Shown here one piece after another: positions 54,284 through 64,000 of a stretch of DNA of 64,000 nt. Position 1 is the first letter of the stretch. Every line of letters starts with the position of its first letter. The notes under the pieces were generated by a model that was given only the letters and a program-made list of their open reading frames with translations, was not told the origin of the DNA and made no database searches. This stretch comes from Suillus spraguei (Eukaryota; Basidiomycota; Agaricomycetes; Boletales; Suillaceae), in assembly GCA_016800925.1 (NCBI GenBank), contig JABCPU010000332.1, forward strand, positions 1 to 64,000. Direction: 5' to 3'. The translations under genes and the position numbers were made by a program.

Positions 54284-56791
54284 ATGAAACGTGTACTGTA
54301 CTTCACATCATCCATGAATTCCTCATTTCATTTCCAACACTGGAGCACACGCAATGCAGACACTCTGATGAAATCAAATGGGACGATTGAAGACATAGAT
54401 GGGGAGTATTCATTCAAGGTCTCTGGACGGATTTTACAAAGCTGTCCAGTCGCTGCACATTATCGGTTGCCCCTTCGAGCCCTCAACAAGAAATTCGGAA
54501 TATACAGGAAGATCGTAACCCACCTGACTGACTCATCACTGCCACTTGCTGCACAACTACGAGACACATACCTTTCAGTCATGGACTACATGCACAATGT
54601 GCGCATCAAATTTTGTGCCGATGCCCTAGGATCACCAGATCCGCTTGAAGCTGGGTTTAGATCACCAGTATTGGATTACTATCTGTGGTTAGACCACAAG
54701 GCCGGCGGTTTTCATGACATATCTCGTACAATACTGGAAGAGGATCATAAGGTAACCTTCAAGTCAATACAGAATCACGAAGCCCCAGATATTATAGCGT
54801 TGAGTCAGTGGTTTACTATACATCACATATATCTGTCTTTGACGATTATAGTTGACTGGAACTCCTATCATGCAACGAACTGTCGTGAGCACGATATTTG
54901 TGGGGTATTTCAGGGCTGCACCTCTGAGGAGAACCTTCAACATCTGCTGGATCAAGTCGATGCCTCTATGGACTCGAGTCACCTGCCTCACGAAACACAA
55001 AGCTTGACCGCCGGTAAAACGATGGACAACGTCAATCAGCAAATCTCAGTCACAGATCTCAAAGTATGTCTCCATCCTCAGGATTGATCATCTACCAAAT
55101 TATCTTGTTCATACACCTCCAGCAGGACGATATCAAGCCACCATTTAGTGCAGTTAATACCACTATCAAGGTATGTCCCCTTCCTCAGGATTGTTCATTT
55201 ACCAAATTATCTCGTTCATACACCTCCAGCAGGACGATATCAAGCCACCATGTGGTGCAGTTAATCCTACTATAGACGAATGCATTTCTCAGGAGTGTAC
55301 CAGCATGACAGTGGTAGATTCAAAGGGCATGTGCAAGATTATGGACGATACAATTGGGGTCTCAGATATCACAGTATGTTTTAACACACAACCATGCGTC
55401 CACGAGACATCTGAACTGAAACACTTCCAGCCACCAGATATAAAAGTGGAGCTGGGCAATATTGGCGAGGCAATTGACAATTGTACCTGTGTAACAAATG
55501 TTTCAAGTTATGCGGGTTTATCAGAGTCGGTGTTGAAGCCAGTATGTATATTTATCACAATAAGTTTGCATCTGATCTGATGCACCATTGAAAGTTCCCA
55601 CTGCCGTTCAACTGGTCTTATTGTAAACGGGCGCTCAGAACAATGGGCATTCCGAGGACTCGGTTTGACCTTTCACGTTGGTTAATCGCACATATTGCCG
55701 TGCGGATGCGCGAACTCTGTGGCTTAGATGAAGACACACCCCTTGACAACGTATTTCAGCATGGGTACGAATGTCAAGCAACCTATGATCAGTACTGCGA
55801 GGTATATGGCATGTCAAGATTCCTTAGCGCCGTACATGCGATTGCACAGGAGCGACAGAGTATTGCTGATTTCTTTATTTCTGCTGCTCGTGGTCCGGGT
55901 CTCTCAAATATCCGCGTCAATTGTGCTGTACAATGTGATTCAGTGTCACAATGTGCATCTGAGGAAATGTTCAGCCCTTGTACTGATAATCAACTGCACC
56001 CGGCTATTTGTGCGCATGCTCATGCAAATGAACCGATTGCAGTAGACCACAACAACGATACCTCATCTTCCCTATCTCTTGATATCCCAGCCACAACAGA
56101 TCATGTATGCGCTTCCTCATCACCGTATCTTCTGCTAATTTTATCGATGTAGGTTACCATTGAACGTCTCTTGCCACCAGCCATCCATACCAACTGCTCC
56201 GAGGATCAATCACACACCTTATTATCCAATATGGAGCCACCATTCACTGTGGATTGTGAAAGTCCTTGCATATCCGCTGCTGACTGGATGAGAATGTCTG
56301 TCGAAAATGCTAATTGCAGTGACATCCATGATGATAACGACACTGGCCCTCTGACTCGATTAAGACCTAGGAACCTGAAGAAAGCCTCACCTTCTACAGG
56401 ACTTGCTCAGAAGCGGCGGCGTGGAAATTCAGTTTCACCAGATAATCCCATTGACCATCGGCCTCATCCTGGACGACCTGTTATATTTGCTGTCCCGCAG
56501 GTTCCATCCAAGAAGAAGGGGAGGGCAGAATCAAAATTAGTTGGATACACCATAGATGACCTTGTGAAGGACAGTCAGATGGATCCCGGAATTATGCCAC
56601 CATTTGTGAGGACTTCACGCATATCTTTGGATTATACACTATCTGGCTATATATTATATATATCTCAACACATTTTCATATTGTTTTGGATGTCTCATTT
56701 GATAGAATACATCACTGGGATTCCATTGCACCAACTTTTAAGGAAATTGGTGGTCAGAAACATGAGTTATGATCATTTTACTGTTAACTGA
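54284..56791 (+). CDS. Unrecognised multi-exon protein downstream of the BAH-PHD gene
   Basis: I do not recognise a family. The first long exon (54284-55063) reads SSFHFQHWSTRNADTLMKSN, CPVAAHYRLPLRALNKKFG, FCADALGSPDPLEAGFRSP and CREHDICGVFQGCTSEENL. Small repeated exons DDIKPPFSAVNTTIK and DDIKPPCGAVNPTID follow. The exon from 55592 continues in phase with PFNWSYCKRALRTMGIPR and LIAHIAVRMRELCGLDEDTP. The C-terminus has a basic nuclear-signal-like part (QKRRRGNS, SKKKGRAESK) and, after an intron at about 56608-56705, ends YITGIPLHQLLRKLVVRNM with TGA 56789-56791. Long open exons without stops suggest a live gene. It may be separate or the C-terminal part of the BAH-PHD gene; an in-frame stop at 54026 argues for separate. 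Confidence 0.5.
55063..55274 (+). repeat. Tandem duplication of a ~107-bp intron-exon segment
   Basis: The segment from TATGTCTCCATCCTCAGGAT (about 55063) to about 55168 is repeated at about 55169-55274 with few changes. Each copy carries a GTATGT donor, an intron ending in CCAG and a short exon beginning GACGATATCAAGCCACCAT. This gives the protein two versions of the DDIKPP exon. Confidence 0.85.
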
Positions 56792-56954
56792 GTGATTTAA
56801 CTCAATCACTATATTAGGACAGTATAACTCCATCATAGGACATCAAATATCTAACAGATGCACTGGTATATATACTATAGTGATGGGGATATATGATTTT
56901 GCACTCAATTCTAATATTGTCATATTATGTCTGCTGGTCCAGGGGGAGAGGGTG
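56792..56954. other. Downstream flank before the 150-bp satellite
   Basis: Short AT-rich stretch that should include the 3' UTR of the preceding gene. Nothing else is recognised. Confidence 0.3.
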
Positions 56955-59900
56955 AGCAATCATCTTACAAAAAATTGCTGGAGCTTCAAAACTTGGTGTG
57001 TTGTCTTCTACAACCCTCAAAACAATGGGAAGAAGCTTGGTTGCATGGTTGATGGTGCCTGAGATGTGTATCTTCAAATGTACCTACCACTACTATAGAC
57101 TCTAGGTCTATCATCTGACAAAAAATTGCTGGAGCTTCAAGACTTGGTGTATCATCTTTAGTGACCTTCAAAATGGTAGGAAACAGCTTTCATAGATGAT
57201 AGGTCATGTCTAGTATGTCTGACTTAAGATGGGCCTCTAGCTACTATAGGCACTAAGTCTATCATCTTACAACAAATTGCTAGAGCTTCAAGACTTGGTG
57301 TATCATCTTCAGTGACCTTGAAAATGGTAGGAAGCAGTTTTCTTAGATGATAGGTCATGTCTAGCATGTCTGACTTAAGATGGCCTCTACCTACTATAGG
57401 CACTAAGTCTATCATCTTACAAAAAATTGCTAGAGCTTCAAGACTTGATGTATCATCTTCAGTGACCTTGAAAATGGTAGGAAGCAGTTTTCTTAGATGA
57501 TAGGTCATGTCTAGCATGTCTGACTTAAGATGGGTCTCTACCTACTATAGGCACTAAGTCTATCATCTTACAAAAAACTGCTGGAGCTTCAAGACTTGAT
57601 GTATCATCTTCAGTGACCTTGAAAATGGTAGGAAGCAGTTTTCTTAGATGATAGGTCATGTCTAGCATGTCTGACTTAAGATGGGCCTCTAGCTACTATA
57701 GGCACTAAGTCTATCATCTTACAACAAATTGCTAGAGCTTCAAGACTTGGTGTATCATCTTCAGTGACCTTGAAAATGGTAGGAAGCAGTTTTCTTAGAT
57801 GATAGGTCATGTCTAGCATGTCTGACTTAAGATGGCCTCTACCTACTATAGGCACTAAGTCTATCATCTTACAAAAAATTGCTAGAGCTTCAAGACTTGA
57901 TGTATCATCTTCAGTGACCTTGAAAATGGTAGGAAGCAGTTTTCTTAGATGATAGGTCATGTCTAGCATGTCTGACTTAAGATGAGTCTCTACCTACTAT
58001 AGGCACTAAGTCTATCATCTTACAAAAAACTGCTGGAGCTTCAAGACTTGATGTATCATCTTCAGTGACCTTGAAAATGGTAGGAAGCAGTTTTCTTAGA
58101 TGATAGGTCATGTCTAGCATGTCTGACTTAAGATGGGTCTCTACCTACTATAGGCACTAAGTCTATCATCTTACAAAAAATTGCTAGAGCTTCAAGACTT
58201 GGTGTATCATCTTCAGTGCCCTTTAAAATGGTAGGAAGCAGTTTTCCTAGATGATAGGTCATGTCTAGTATGTCTGACTTAAGATGGCCTCTACCTACTA
58301 TAGGCACTAAGTCTATCATCTTACAAAAAATTGCTAGAGCTTCAAGACTTGATGTATCATCTTCAGTGACCTTGAAAATGGTAGGAAGCAGTTTTCTTAG
58401 ATGATAGGTCATGTCTAGCATGTCTGACTTAAGATGGGTCTCTACCTACTATAGGCACTAAGTCTATCATCTTACAAAAAATTGCTTGAGCTTCAAGACT
58501 TGATGTATTATCTTCAGTGACCTTGAAAATGGTAGGAAGCAGTTTTCTTAGATGATAGGTCATGTCTAGAATGTCTGACTTGAGAGGGGCCTCTAGCAAC
58601 TATAAGCACCAACTCTATCAGCTGACAAAACATTGCTGGGGCTTCAAGACTTGGTATATCATCTTCAGTGACCTTTAAAATGGTAGGACACAGTTTTCCT
58701 AGATGATAGGTCATGTCTAGTATGTCTGACTTAAGATGGCCTCTACCTACTATAGGCACTAAGTCTATCATCTTACAACAAATTGCTAGAGCTTCAAGAC
58801 TTGATGTATCATCTTCAGTGACCTTTAAAATACTAGGGAGAAACTTTCCTATATGATAGGTCATGTCTAGAATGTCTGACTTGAGAGGGGCCTCTAGCAA
58901 CTATAAGCACCAAGTCTATCAGCTGACAAAACACTGCTGGAGCTTCAAGACTTGATGTATCATCTTCAGTGACCTTGAAAATGGTAGGAAGCAGTTTTCT
59001 TAGATGATAGGTCATGTCTAGAATGTCTGACTTGAGATGGGTCTCTACCTACTATAGGCACTAAGTCTATCATCTTACAAAAAATTGCTTGAGCTTCAAG
59101 ACTTGATGTATTATCTTCAGTGACCTTGAAAATGGTAGGAAGCAGTTTTCTTAGATGATAGGTCATGTCTAGAATGTCTGACTTGAGAGGGGCCTCTAGC
59201 TACTATAGGCACTAAGTCTATCAGCTGACAAAAAACTGCTGGAGCTTCAAGACTTGATGTATCATCTTCAGTGACCTTGAAAATGGTAGGAAGCAGTTTT
59301 CTTAGATGATAGGTCATGTCTAGCATGTCTGACTTAAGATGGGTCTCTACCTACTATAGGCACTAAGTCTATCATCTGATAAAAAATTACTGGAGCTTCA
59401 GAACTTGGTGTATTATCTTCAGTGACCTTAAAAATGGTAGGAAGCAGTTTTCGTAGATGATAGGTCATGTCTAGAATGTCTGACTTGAGAGGGGCCTCTA
59501 GCAACTATAAGCACCAAGTCTATCAGCTGACAAAAAACTGCTGGAGCTTCAAGACTTGATGTATCATCTTCAGTGACCTTGAAAATGGTAGGAAGCAGTT
59601 TTCTTAGATGATAGGTCATGTCTAGTATGTCTGACTTGAGAGGGGCCTCTAGCAACTATAAGCACCAAGTCTATTAGCTGACAAAACATTGCTGGGGCTT
59701 CAAGACTTGGTGTATCAGCTTCAGTGACCTTTAGACTGATAGGAAGCAGCTTTTCTAGATAATGGGTCATGTCTAGAATGTCTGACTTGAGATGGGCCTC
59801 TAGCTATTATAAGCACTAAGTCTATCATCTTACAAAAAATTACTGGAGCTTCAGGACTTGGTGTATTATCTTCAGTAACCTTGAAAATGGTAGGAAGCAG

Positions 59901-61503
59901 TTTTCTTAGATGATAGGTTATGTCTAGTATGTCTGACTTGAGATGGGCCTCTAGCTATTATAAGCACCAAGTCTATCATCTGACAAAAAATTGCTAGAGC
60001 TTCAAGACTTGATGTATCATCTTCAGTGCCCTTCAAAATGGTAGGAAGAAGTTTTCTTAGATGATAGGTCATGTCTAGAATGTATGACTTAAGATGGGCC
60101 TCTAGCAACTATAGACACTAAGTCTATCATCTTACAACAAATTGCTTGAGCTTCAAGACTTGGTATATCATCTTCAGTGACCTTTAAAATGGTAGGACAC
60201 AGTTTTCCTAGATGATAGGTCATGTCTAGTATGTCTGACTTGAGAGGGGCCTCTAGCAACTATAAGCACCAAGTCTATTAGCTGACAAAACATTGCTGGG
60301 GCTTCAAGACTTGGTGTATCAGCTTCAGTGACCTTTAGACTGATAGGAAGCAGCTTTCCTAGATGATAGGTCATGTCTAGAATGTCTGACTTGAGATGGG
60401 CCCCTATCTACTATAAGCACCAAGTCTATCAGCTGATAAAAAATTGCTAGAGCTCTAAGACTTGGTGTATCATCTTCAGTGACCTTGAAAATACTAGGAA
60501 GAAGCTTTCCTAGATGACAGGTCATGTCTAGTATGTCTGACTCAAAATAGGTCTCCATCTACTATAGGCACCAAGTCTATCAGCTGACAAAAAATTGCTA
60601 GAGCTTCAAGACTTGGTGTATCATCTTCATTGACCTTTAAAATGGTAGGAAGCAGCTTTTCTAGATGATAGGTCATGTCTAGTATGTCTGACTTCAGATG
60701 GGCCTTTACCTACTATAGGCACTAAGTCTATCATCTTACAAAAAATTGCTAGAGCTTCAAGACTTGATGTATTATCTTCAGTGCCCTTCAAAATGGTAGG
60801 AAGCAGCTTTTCTAGATGATAGGTCATGTCTAGTATGTCTGACTTGAGAGGGGCCTCTAGCAACTATAAGCACCAAGTCTATCAGCTGACAAAAAATTGC
60901 TGGAGCTTGAAGACTTGGTGTATCATCTTCAGTGACCATAAAAATACTAGGGAGAAACTTTTCTATATGATAGGTTATGTCTAGTATGTCTGACTTGGGA
61001 TGGGCCTCTACCTACTATAGGCACTAAGTCTATCATCTTACAAAAAATTGCTAGGGCTTCAAGACTTGGTGTATCATCTTCAGTGACCTTCAAAATGGTA
61101 GGAAGCAGTTTTCTTAGATAATAGGTCATGTCTAGTATGTCTGACTTGAGAGGGGCCTCTACTTACTATAGGCACCAAGTCTATCATCTGACAAAAAATT
61201 ACTGAAGCTTCAAGACTTGGTGTATCATCTTCAGTGACCTTTAAAATACTAGGGAGAAACTTTCCTATATGATAGGTCATGTCTAGAATGTCTGACTTGA
61301 GAGGGGCCTCCTGCAACTATAAGCACTAAGTATATCAGCTGACAAAACATTCCTGGAGCTTGAAGACTTGGTGTATCATCTTCAGTGACCTTCAAAATGG
61401 TAGGAAGCAGCTTTCCTAGATGATAGGTCATGTCTAGAATGTCTGACTTGAGATGGGCCTCTACCTACTATAGGCACTTAGGCTATCAACTTACAAAAAA
61501 TTG
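56955..61503. repeat. ~150-bp satellite, about 30 units, with 452-bp trimers
   Basis: Units of 150-151 bp contain AAAATTGCTAGAGCTTCAAG, TGTATCATCTTCAGTGACC, ATGGTAGGAAGCAGTTTTC and GATAGGTCATGTCTAG. In the first third, groups of three units recur every 452 bp: minus-strand frames at 57224, 57676 and 58128 repeat, the first two with identical translation. Later units are more mixed (ACTAAGTCTATCATCTTAC versus ACCAAGTCTATCAGCTGAC types). The minus-strand open frames are repeat artefacts. The array abuts the inverted-repeat element at 61504. Confidence 0.95.
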
Positions 61504-62274
61504 CTATGGTGTACAGTCTTTCGTCCACACTCCTGTAGTCATTATAGTATGACATAGATGCACTCAAAAACTTTCAGCTTCACCAAGAAGGGTTTATTGC
61601 CCGCATTCACAACTGGTATGCAGTGTGACCATGGGCGAATTTGCTGATACCTACAATGATGATCGGACAACCGGACGAGTGAAAGACTTATTGATTTCTA
61701 AGTTGTTTCAACAGCCATTGGTAGCTTATAAGGTACCTCTTTGCTCCCATTCAAAGACTGTTCTCACGCCTTCTAGATCCACTGTCATGCTCTCTTGTCG
61801 ATTTATCATGGGTGTCCTCAAAAAATCACCTGCTCACTCAAGTTGGTAACCCCAAAGGTGCAGACAAGAAGGTATGTCGCTAGGTTATCTTCTATAAGAT
61901 TGCTGTCATTCATGTTTGATGGCAGTTCTACGACCCCCATGTCTGGGTTTGTGAGGGCAAGAAAATGCTCTCAGTGCAAGTCAAGGAGGCTTGCAGTGAC
62001 CTCAGCAATGTTAGTGAGTATCACATTGAGTTTGATCATTCATCAGTTATTGACTTGATCATGATCTTAGACCATCTGTAACGAAAGTGCCTGGATAACT
62101 TAGAAACAAGGTTTGAGGACTTATTATGTGTCATGTAGTGTTTTTGCACATGCCTTGAAAACTGAAAGCAACCATACTCTTAATTTATGTCAAACAGTGG
62201 TTCATAGATGTGCTGGATGTCTATGTCATACTAGGATGACTACAGGGGCGTGGACGAATGACCGTACACCATAG
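61504..62274. mobile_element. Small inverted-repeat element carrying a host-gene fragment
   Basis: Inverted ends of about 54 bp: left CTATGGTGTACAGTC at 61504-61557, right ending GACCGTACACCATAG at 62219-62274. Reading TA as a target-site duplication (TA at 61505-61506 and 62271-62272) gives tips TGGTGTAC. It is 771 bp long with no transposase, so it would be non-autonomous. The left tip abuts the 150-bp satellite, but the satellite does not resume on the right, so a clean insertion cannot be shown. The interior holds an FBA1 fragment. Confidence 0.6.
61819..62015 (+). pseudogene. fba1: Fructose-bisphosphate aldolase (class II, FBA1) C-terminal fragment
   Basis: Two exon pieces read NHLLTQVGNPKGADKK, an intron from GTATGT at 61872 to CAG near 61925, then FYDPHVWVCEGKKMLSVQVK and EACSDLSNV. 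This matches the C-terminal end of fungal class II aldolase, the glycolytic enzyme, where YDPRVWVREGEKTM is usual. Arg to His and Arg to Cys changes are visible. Only ~50 residues remain, enclosed by the inverted repeats. The upstream part of the element (61625-61740) is open but not recognised. Confidence 0.75.
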
Positions 62275-62309
62275 ATATGGCTTCATAGATTGGAAACTAG
62301 ATGAGGTAA

Positions 62310-62830
62310 TATTATAGTCCCATGCAGAACCATTCATATTTACTGCAATGATATATCTCTTACCTGCAGTGCATATATATATGGTCCTATACAGGCCCGC
62401 ATAGTCCCATTAAGGTCCAGTTCCATTTGATACCATGATATATCTTTTACCTGTAGCGCATATATATATGGTCCTATACGAGCTCACATAGTCCCATCGA
62501 GGTCCAGTGCCATTTGGTACCATGATATATCTTTTACCTGCAGCGCATATATATATGGTCCTATAGGGGCTCACATAGTCCCATCGAGGTCCAGTGCCAT
62601 TTGGTACCATGATATATCTCTTACCTGCAGTGCATATAAATATGTTCCTATATGAGGTCACATAGTCCCATCGAGGTCCAGTGCCATTTGGTACCATGAT
62701 ATATCTCTTGCCTGCAGTGCATATAAATATACATATGGTCCTATATGAGGTGATATAGTCTCATCCAGGACCAGTCCTATCTGGCACAAGATATCTGCTA
62801 CCTTCAGTGCATATAGATATAGCTCTATAT
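62310..62830. repeat. 87-bp tandem repeat, about 5-6 units
   Basis: ATAGTCCCAT recurs at 62401, 62488, 62575 and 62662 (87-bp steps), with a variant unit at 62755. Because 87 is a multiple of three, the minus strand stays open for 95 codons as a 29-residue repeat containing VPNGTGPRWDYV. I treat this as a repeat and not as a gene. Confidence 0.9.
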
Positions 62831-62984
62831 CAACAGTGACTCTATATCACTCTACGCCAAAAAATGAGAACCCAACCTGAACCCAAACCCAACCCACTTA
62901 CAAAAACCCTCTAAAAATAAAGTAGTACTTGCCATGCTGACCATCATAATGAGTCAGGGAATTATAACCCTTGACATTGTATAC

Positions 62985-63528
62985 TCACCGAGTGATATGA
63001 CGCATACCAAATGCAGCCACAGGAGGGCCATGGACCCGGGAATATGATGCTTGAATATGAGAGCAAGGTACACTGACTCCCATGTAACGAAGTTGGCCAT
63101 TAATCATGCGGTGGCCTAGACATGGGTAATGGGTGAGAATTTGCAGCATGGCACTGTCCAGCTCATCATCAGAGAGTACTGATTGAGCTCTGGTGGAAGA
63201 TATATAGTATCTACACATGACACCACCTTTGTCAGTGAATTCAATATATACTGGGTGTCCTGGTTCTACAAGCTCATTCTCTAGTGCCTCAGCATCAAAC
63301 AGTGTGTGAGGATACACCAAACATGCCTCCAAGATGTGTGGGTCCAGCAAATTGCAAGGCTGTCTCTAGAACGTCAGGGTGGATTTCAATACGAGGGCAT
63401 CCACGAGATTGGTTCTGGATGGTAGTGACAGCTTCTATAGGTGGGGCATCAGGGTAATCTGCTGATCGACCCTTTGCTTCATCAAGATCAGCTACCATTG
63501 AATCCAGACTGGACTCCATAGTAGCCAA
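62985..63528 (-). pseudogene. N-terminal part of an Agaricomycete integrase-core (rve-like) transposon protein
   Basis: Minus-strand ATG at 63526-63528: MATMESSLDSMVADLDEAKG, then EIHPDVLETALQFAGPTHLG and GMFGVSSHTV, a helix-turn-helix-like segment. After a one-base frame change near 63297 come ALENELVEPGHPVYIEFTD, SDDELDSAMLQILTHYPCLG, HRMINGQLRYMGVSVPCSH and SYSRVHGPPVAAFGMRHITR. This is the N-terminal layout I recall for the integrase-core-domain proteins that are abundant in mushroom genomes. The catalytic DDE core should follow but is absent; the 87-bp repeat lies there instead. A truncated, frameshifted remnant. Confidence 0.65.
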
Positions 63529-63775
63529 TGTGACTTCTGGTACAATCGCACAATGCTGAAATAATTATCTATAAAGTAAGGGGGGACAGGTGGGAAGGTG
63601 TTTGCTAGCTCGTGTGGCTTTCGCGTATGTTGCTAAATGCCATGTTTTCACACTTATTTCACTTAGCTTGGTATGGAAATTTCTTGCGTGGTTTTTTTCA
63701 AGTGCCGACACAGTTGTCCCATTGTGTGATTGCATGGATTTGTCACATGCAGCGCCACACGGGTTGAAATTTGCC
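63529..63775. other. No gene recognised
   Basis: Upstream flank of the integrase-like fragment, leading into the 50-bp repeats. Nothing specific is seen. Confidence 0.3.
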
Positions 63776-64000
63776 ACGGGTTGTCTGAAGCTGAGTAAAA
63801 TGCAATTATGGGTTCCACAGGTTGTCTGAAGCTGGGGGAAAACCAAATGATGGGTTGTGATTTGCCACATGTTGTCTGAAGCTGGGGGAAAACCAAATGA
63901 TGGGTTGTGATTTGCCACAGGTTGTCTGAAGCTGGGGGAAAACCAAATGATGGGTTGTGATATGCCACAGGTTGTCTGAAGCTGGGGGGAAACCAAATTA
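63776..64000. repeat. 50-bp tandem repeat running off the window
   Basis: GTTGTCTGAAGCTGGGGG recurs at 63821, 63871, 63921 and 63971 (50-bp steps), preceded by a diverged unit near 63780. The array continues beyond the window edge. Confidence 0.93.

Noticed and set aside
57224..61431. Minus-strand frames containing MLDMTYHLRKLLPTIFKVTE
   Set aside because: They are translations of the 150-bp satellite, with no start context, no conserved length and a frame that is lost in many units.

Overview
The window looks like nuclear DNA of a filamentous basidiomycete, most likely an Agaricomycete. Host-gene remnants are split by many short GT-AG introns of about 45-70 bp. They resemble conserved fungal housekeeping proteins (REV1, HisRS, SEC23, GMP synthase, XRN1, TAO3/PAG1, EPT1/CPT1, FBA1). 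One fragment matches the integrase-core family that I recall as common in mushroom genomes. All protein identities come from reading motifs; no search was run.

Layout. (1) 1-9.06 kb, + strand: remnants in the order PP2C phosphatase, REV1, N-terminal half of HisRS, a SEC23 fragment, amidase. (2) 9.48-21.16 kb: 5.8 copies of a ~2.02 kb tandem repeat. (3) 21.2-34.0 kb: a mosaic of GMP synthase pieces (with a 44-bp minisatellite), an MFS transporter, an XRN1 fragment between inverted repeats, a TAO3/PAG1 fragment, an EPT1/CPT1 N-terminus and the C-terminal half of HisRS. (4) 34.06-37.1 kb: a second copy of the SEC23-amidase block. (5) 37.1-41.65 kb: a second array of the same ~2 kb repeat, 2.3 copies. 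(6) 41.65-46.0 kb: two further tandem-repeat families (~300 bp and 228 bp). (7) 46.37-56.79 kb: a divergent group of long open genes. On the minus strand is an AT-hook protein with a Ulp1-like cysteine-protease signature. On the plus strand are a BAH-PHD protein and an unrecognised protein. (8) 56.95-61.5 kb: a ~150 bp satellite with ~452 bp trimers. (9) 61.5-64.0 kb: a small inverted-repeat element with an FBA1 fragment, an 87-bp array, an integrase-like fragment and a 50-bp array.

Nearly every conserved gene outside region 7 is truncated, frameshifted or interrupted by a stop, so I read most of the window as a gene-fragment graveyard between satellites. The two SEC23 copies share internal deletions, so the block was broken before it was duplicated. 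The HisRS gene is split into two complementary halves 27 kb apart, which points to an ancestral order REV1-HisRS-SEC23-amidase followed by duplication and complementary loss. The divergent genes of region 7 have long uninterrupted exons (one of 2.9 kb) and chromatin-type domains, and satellites flank them on both sides. They are the best candidate for a poorly described functional or selfish unit here.
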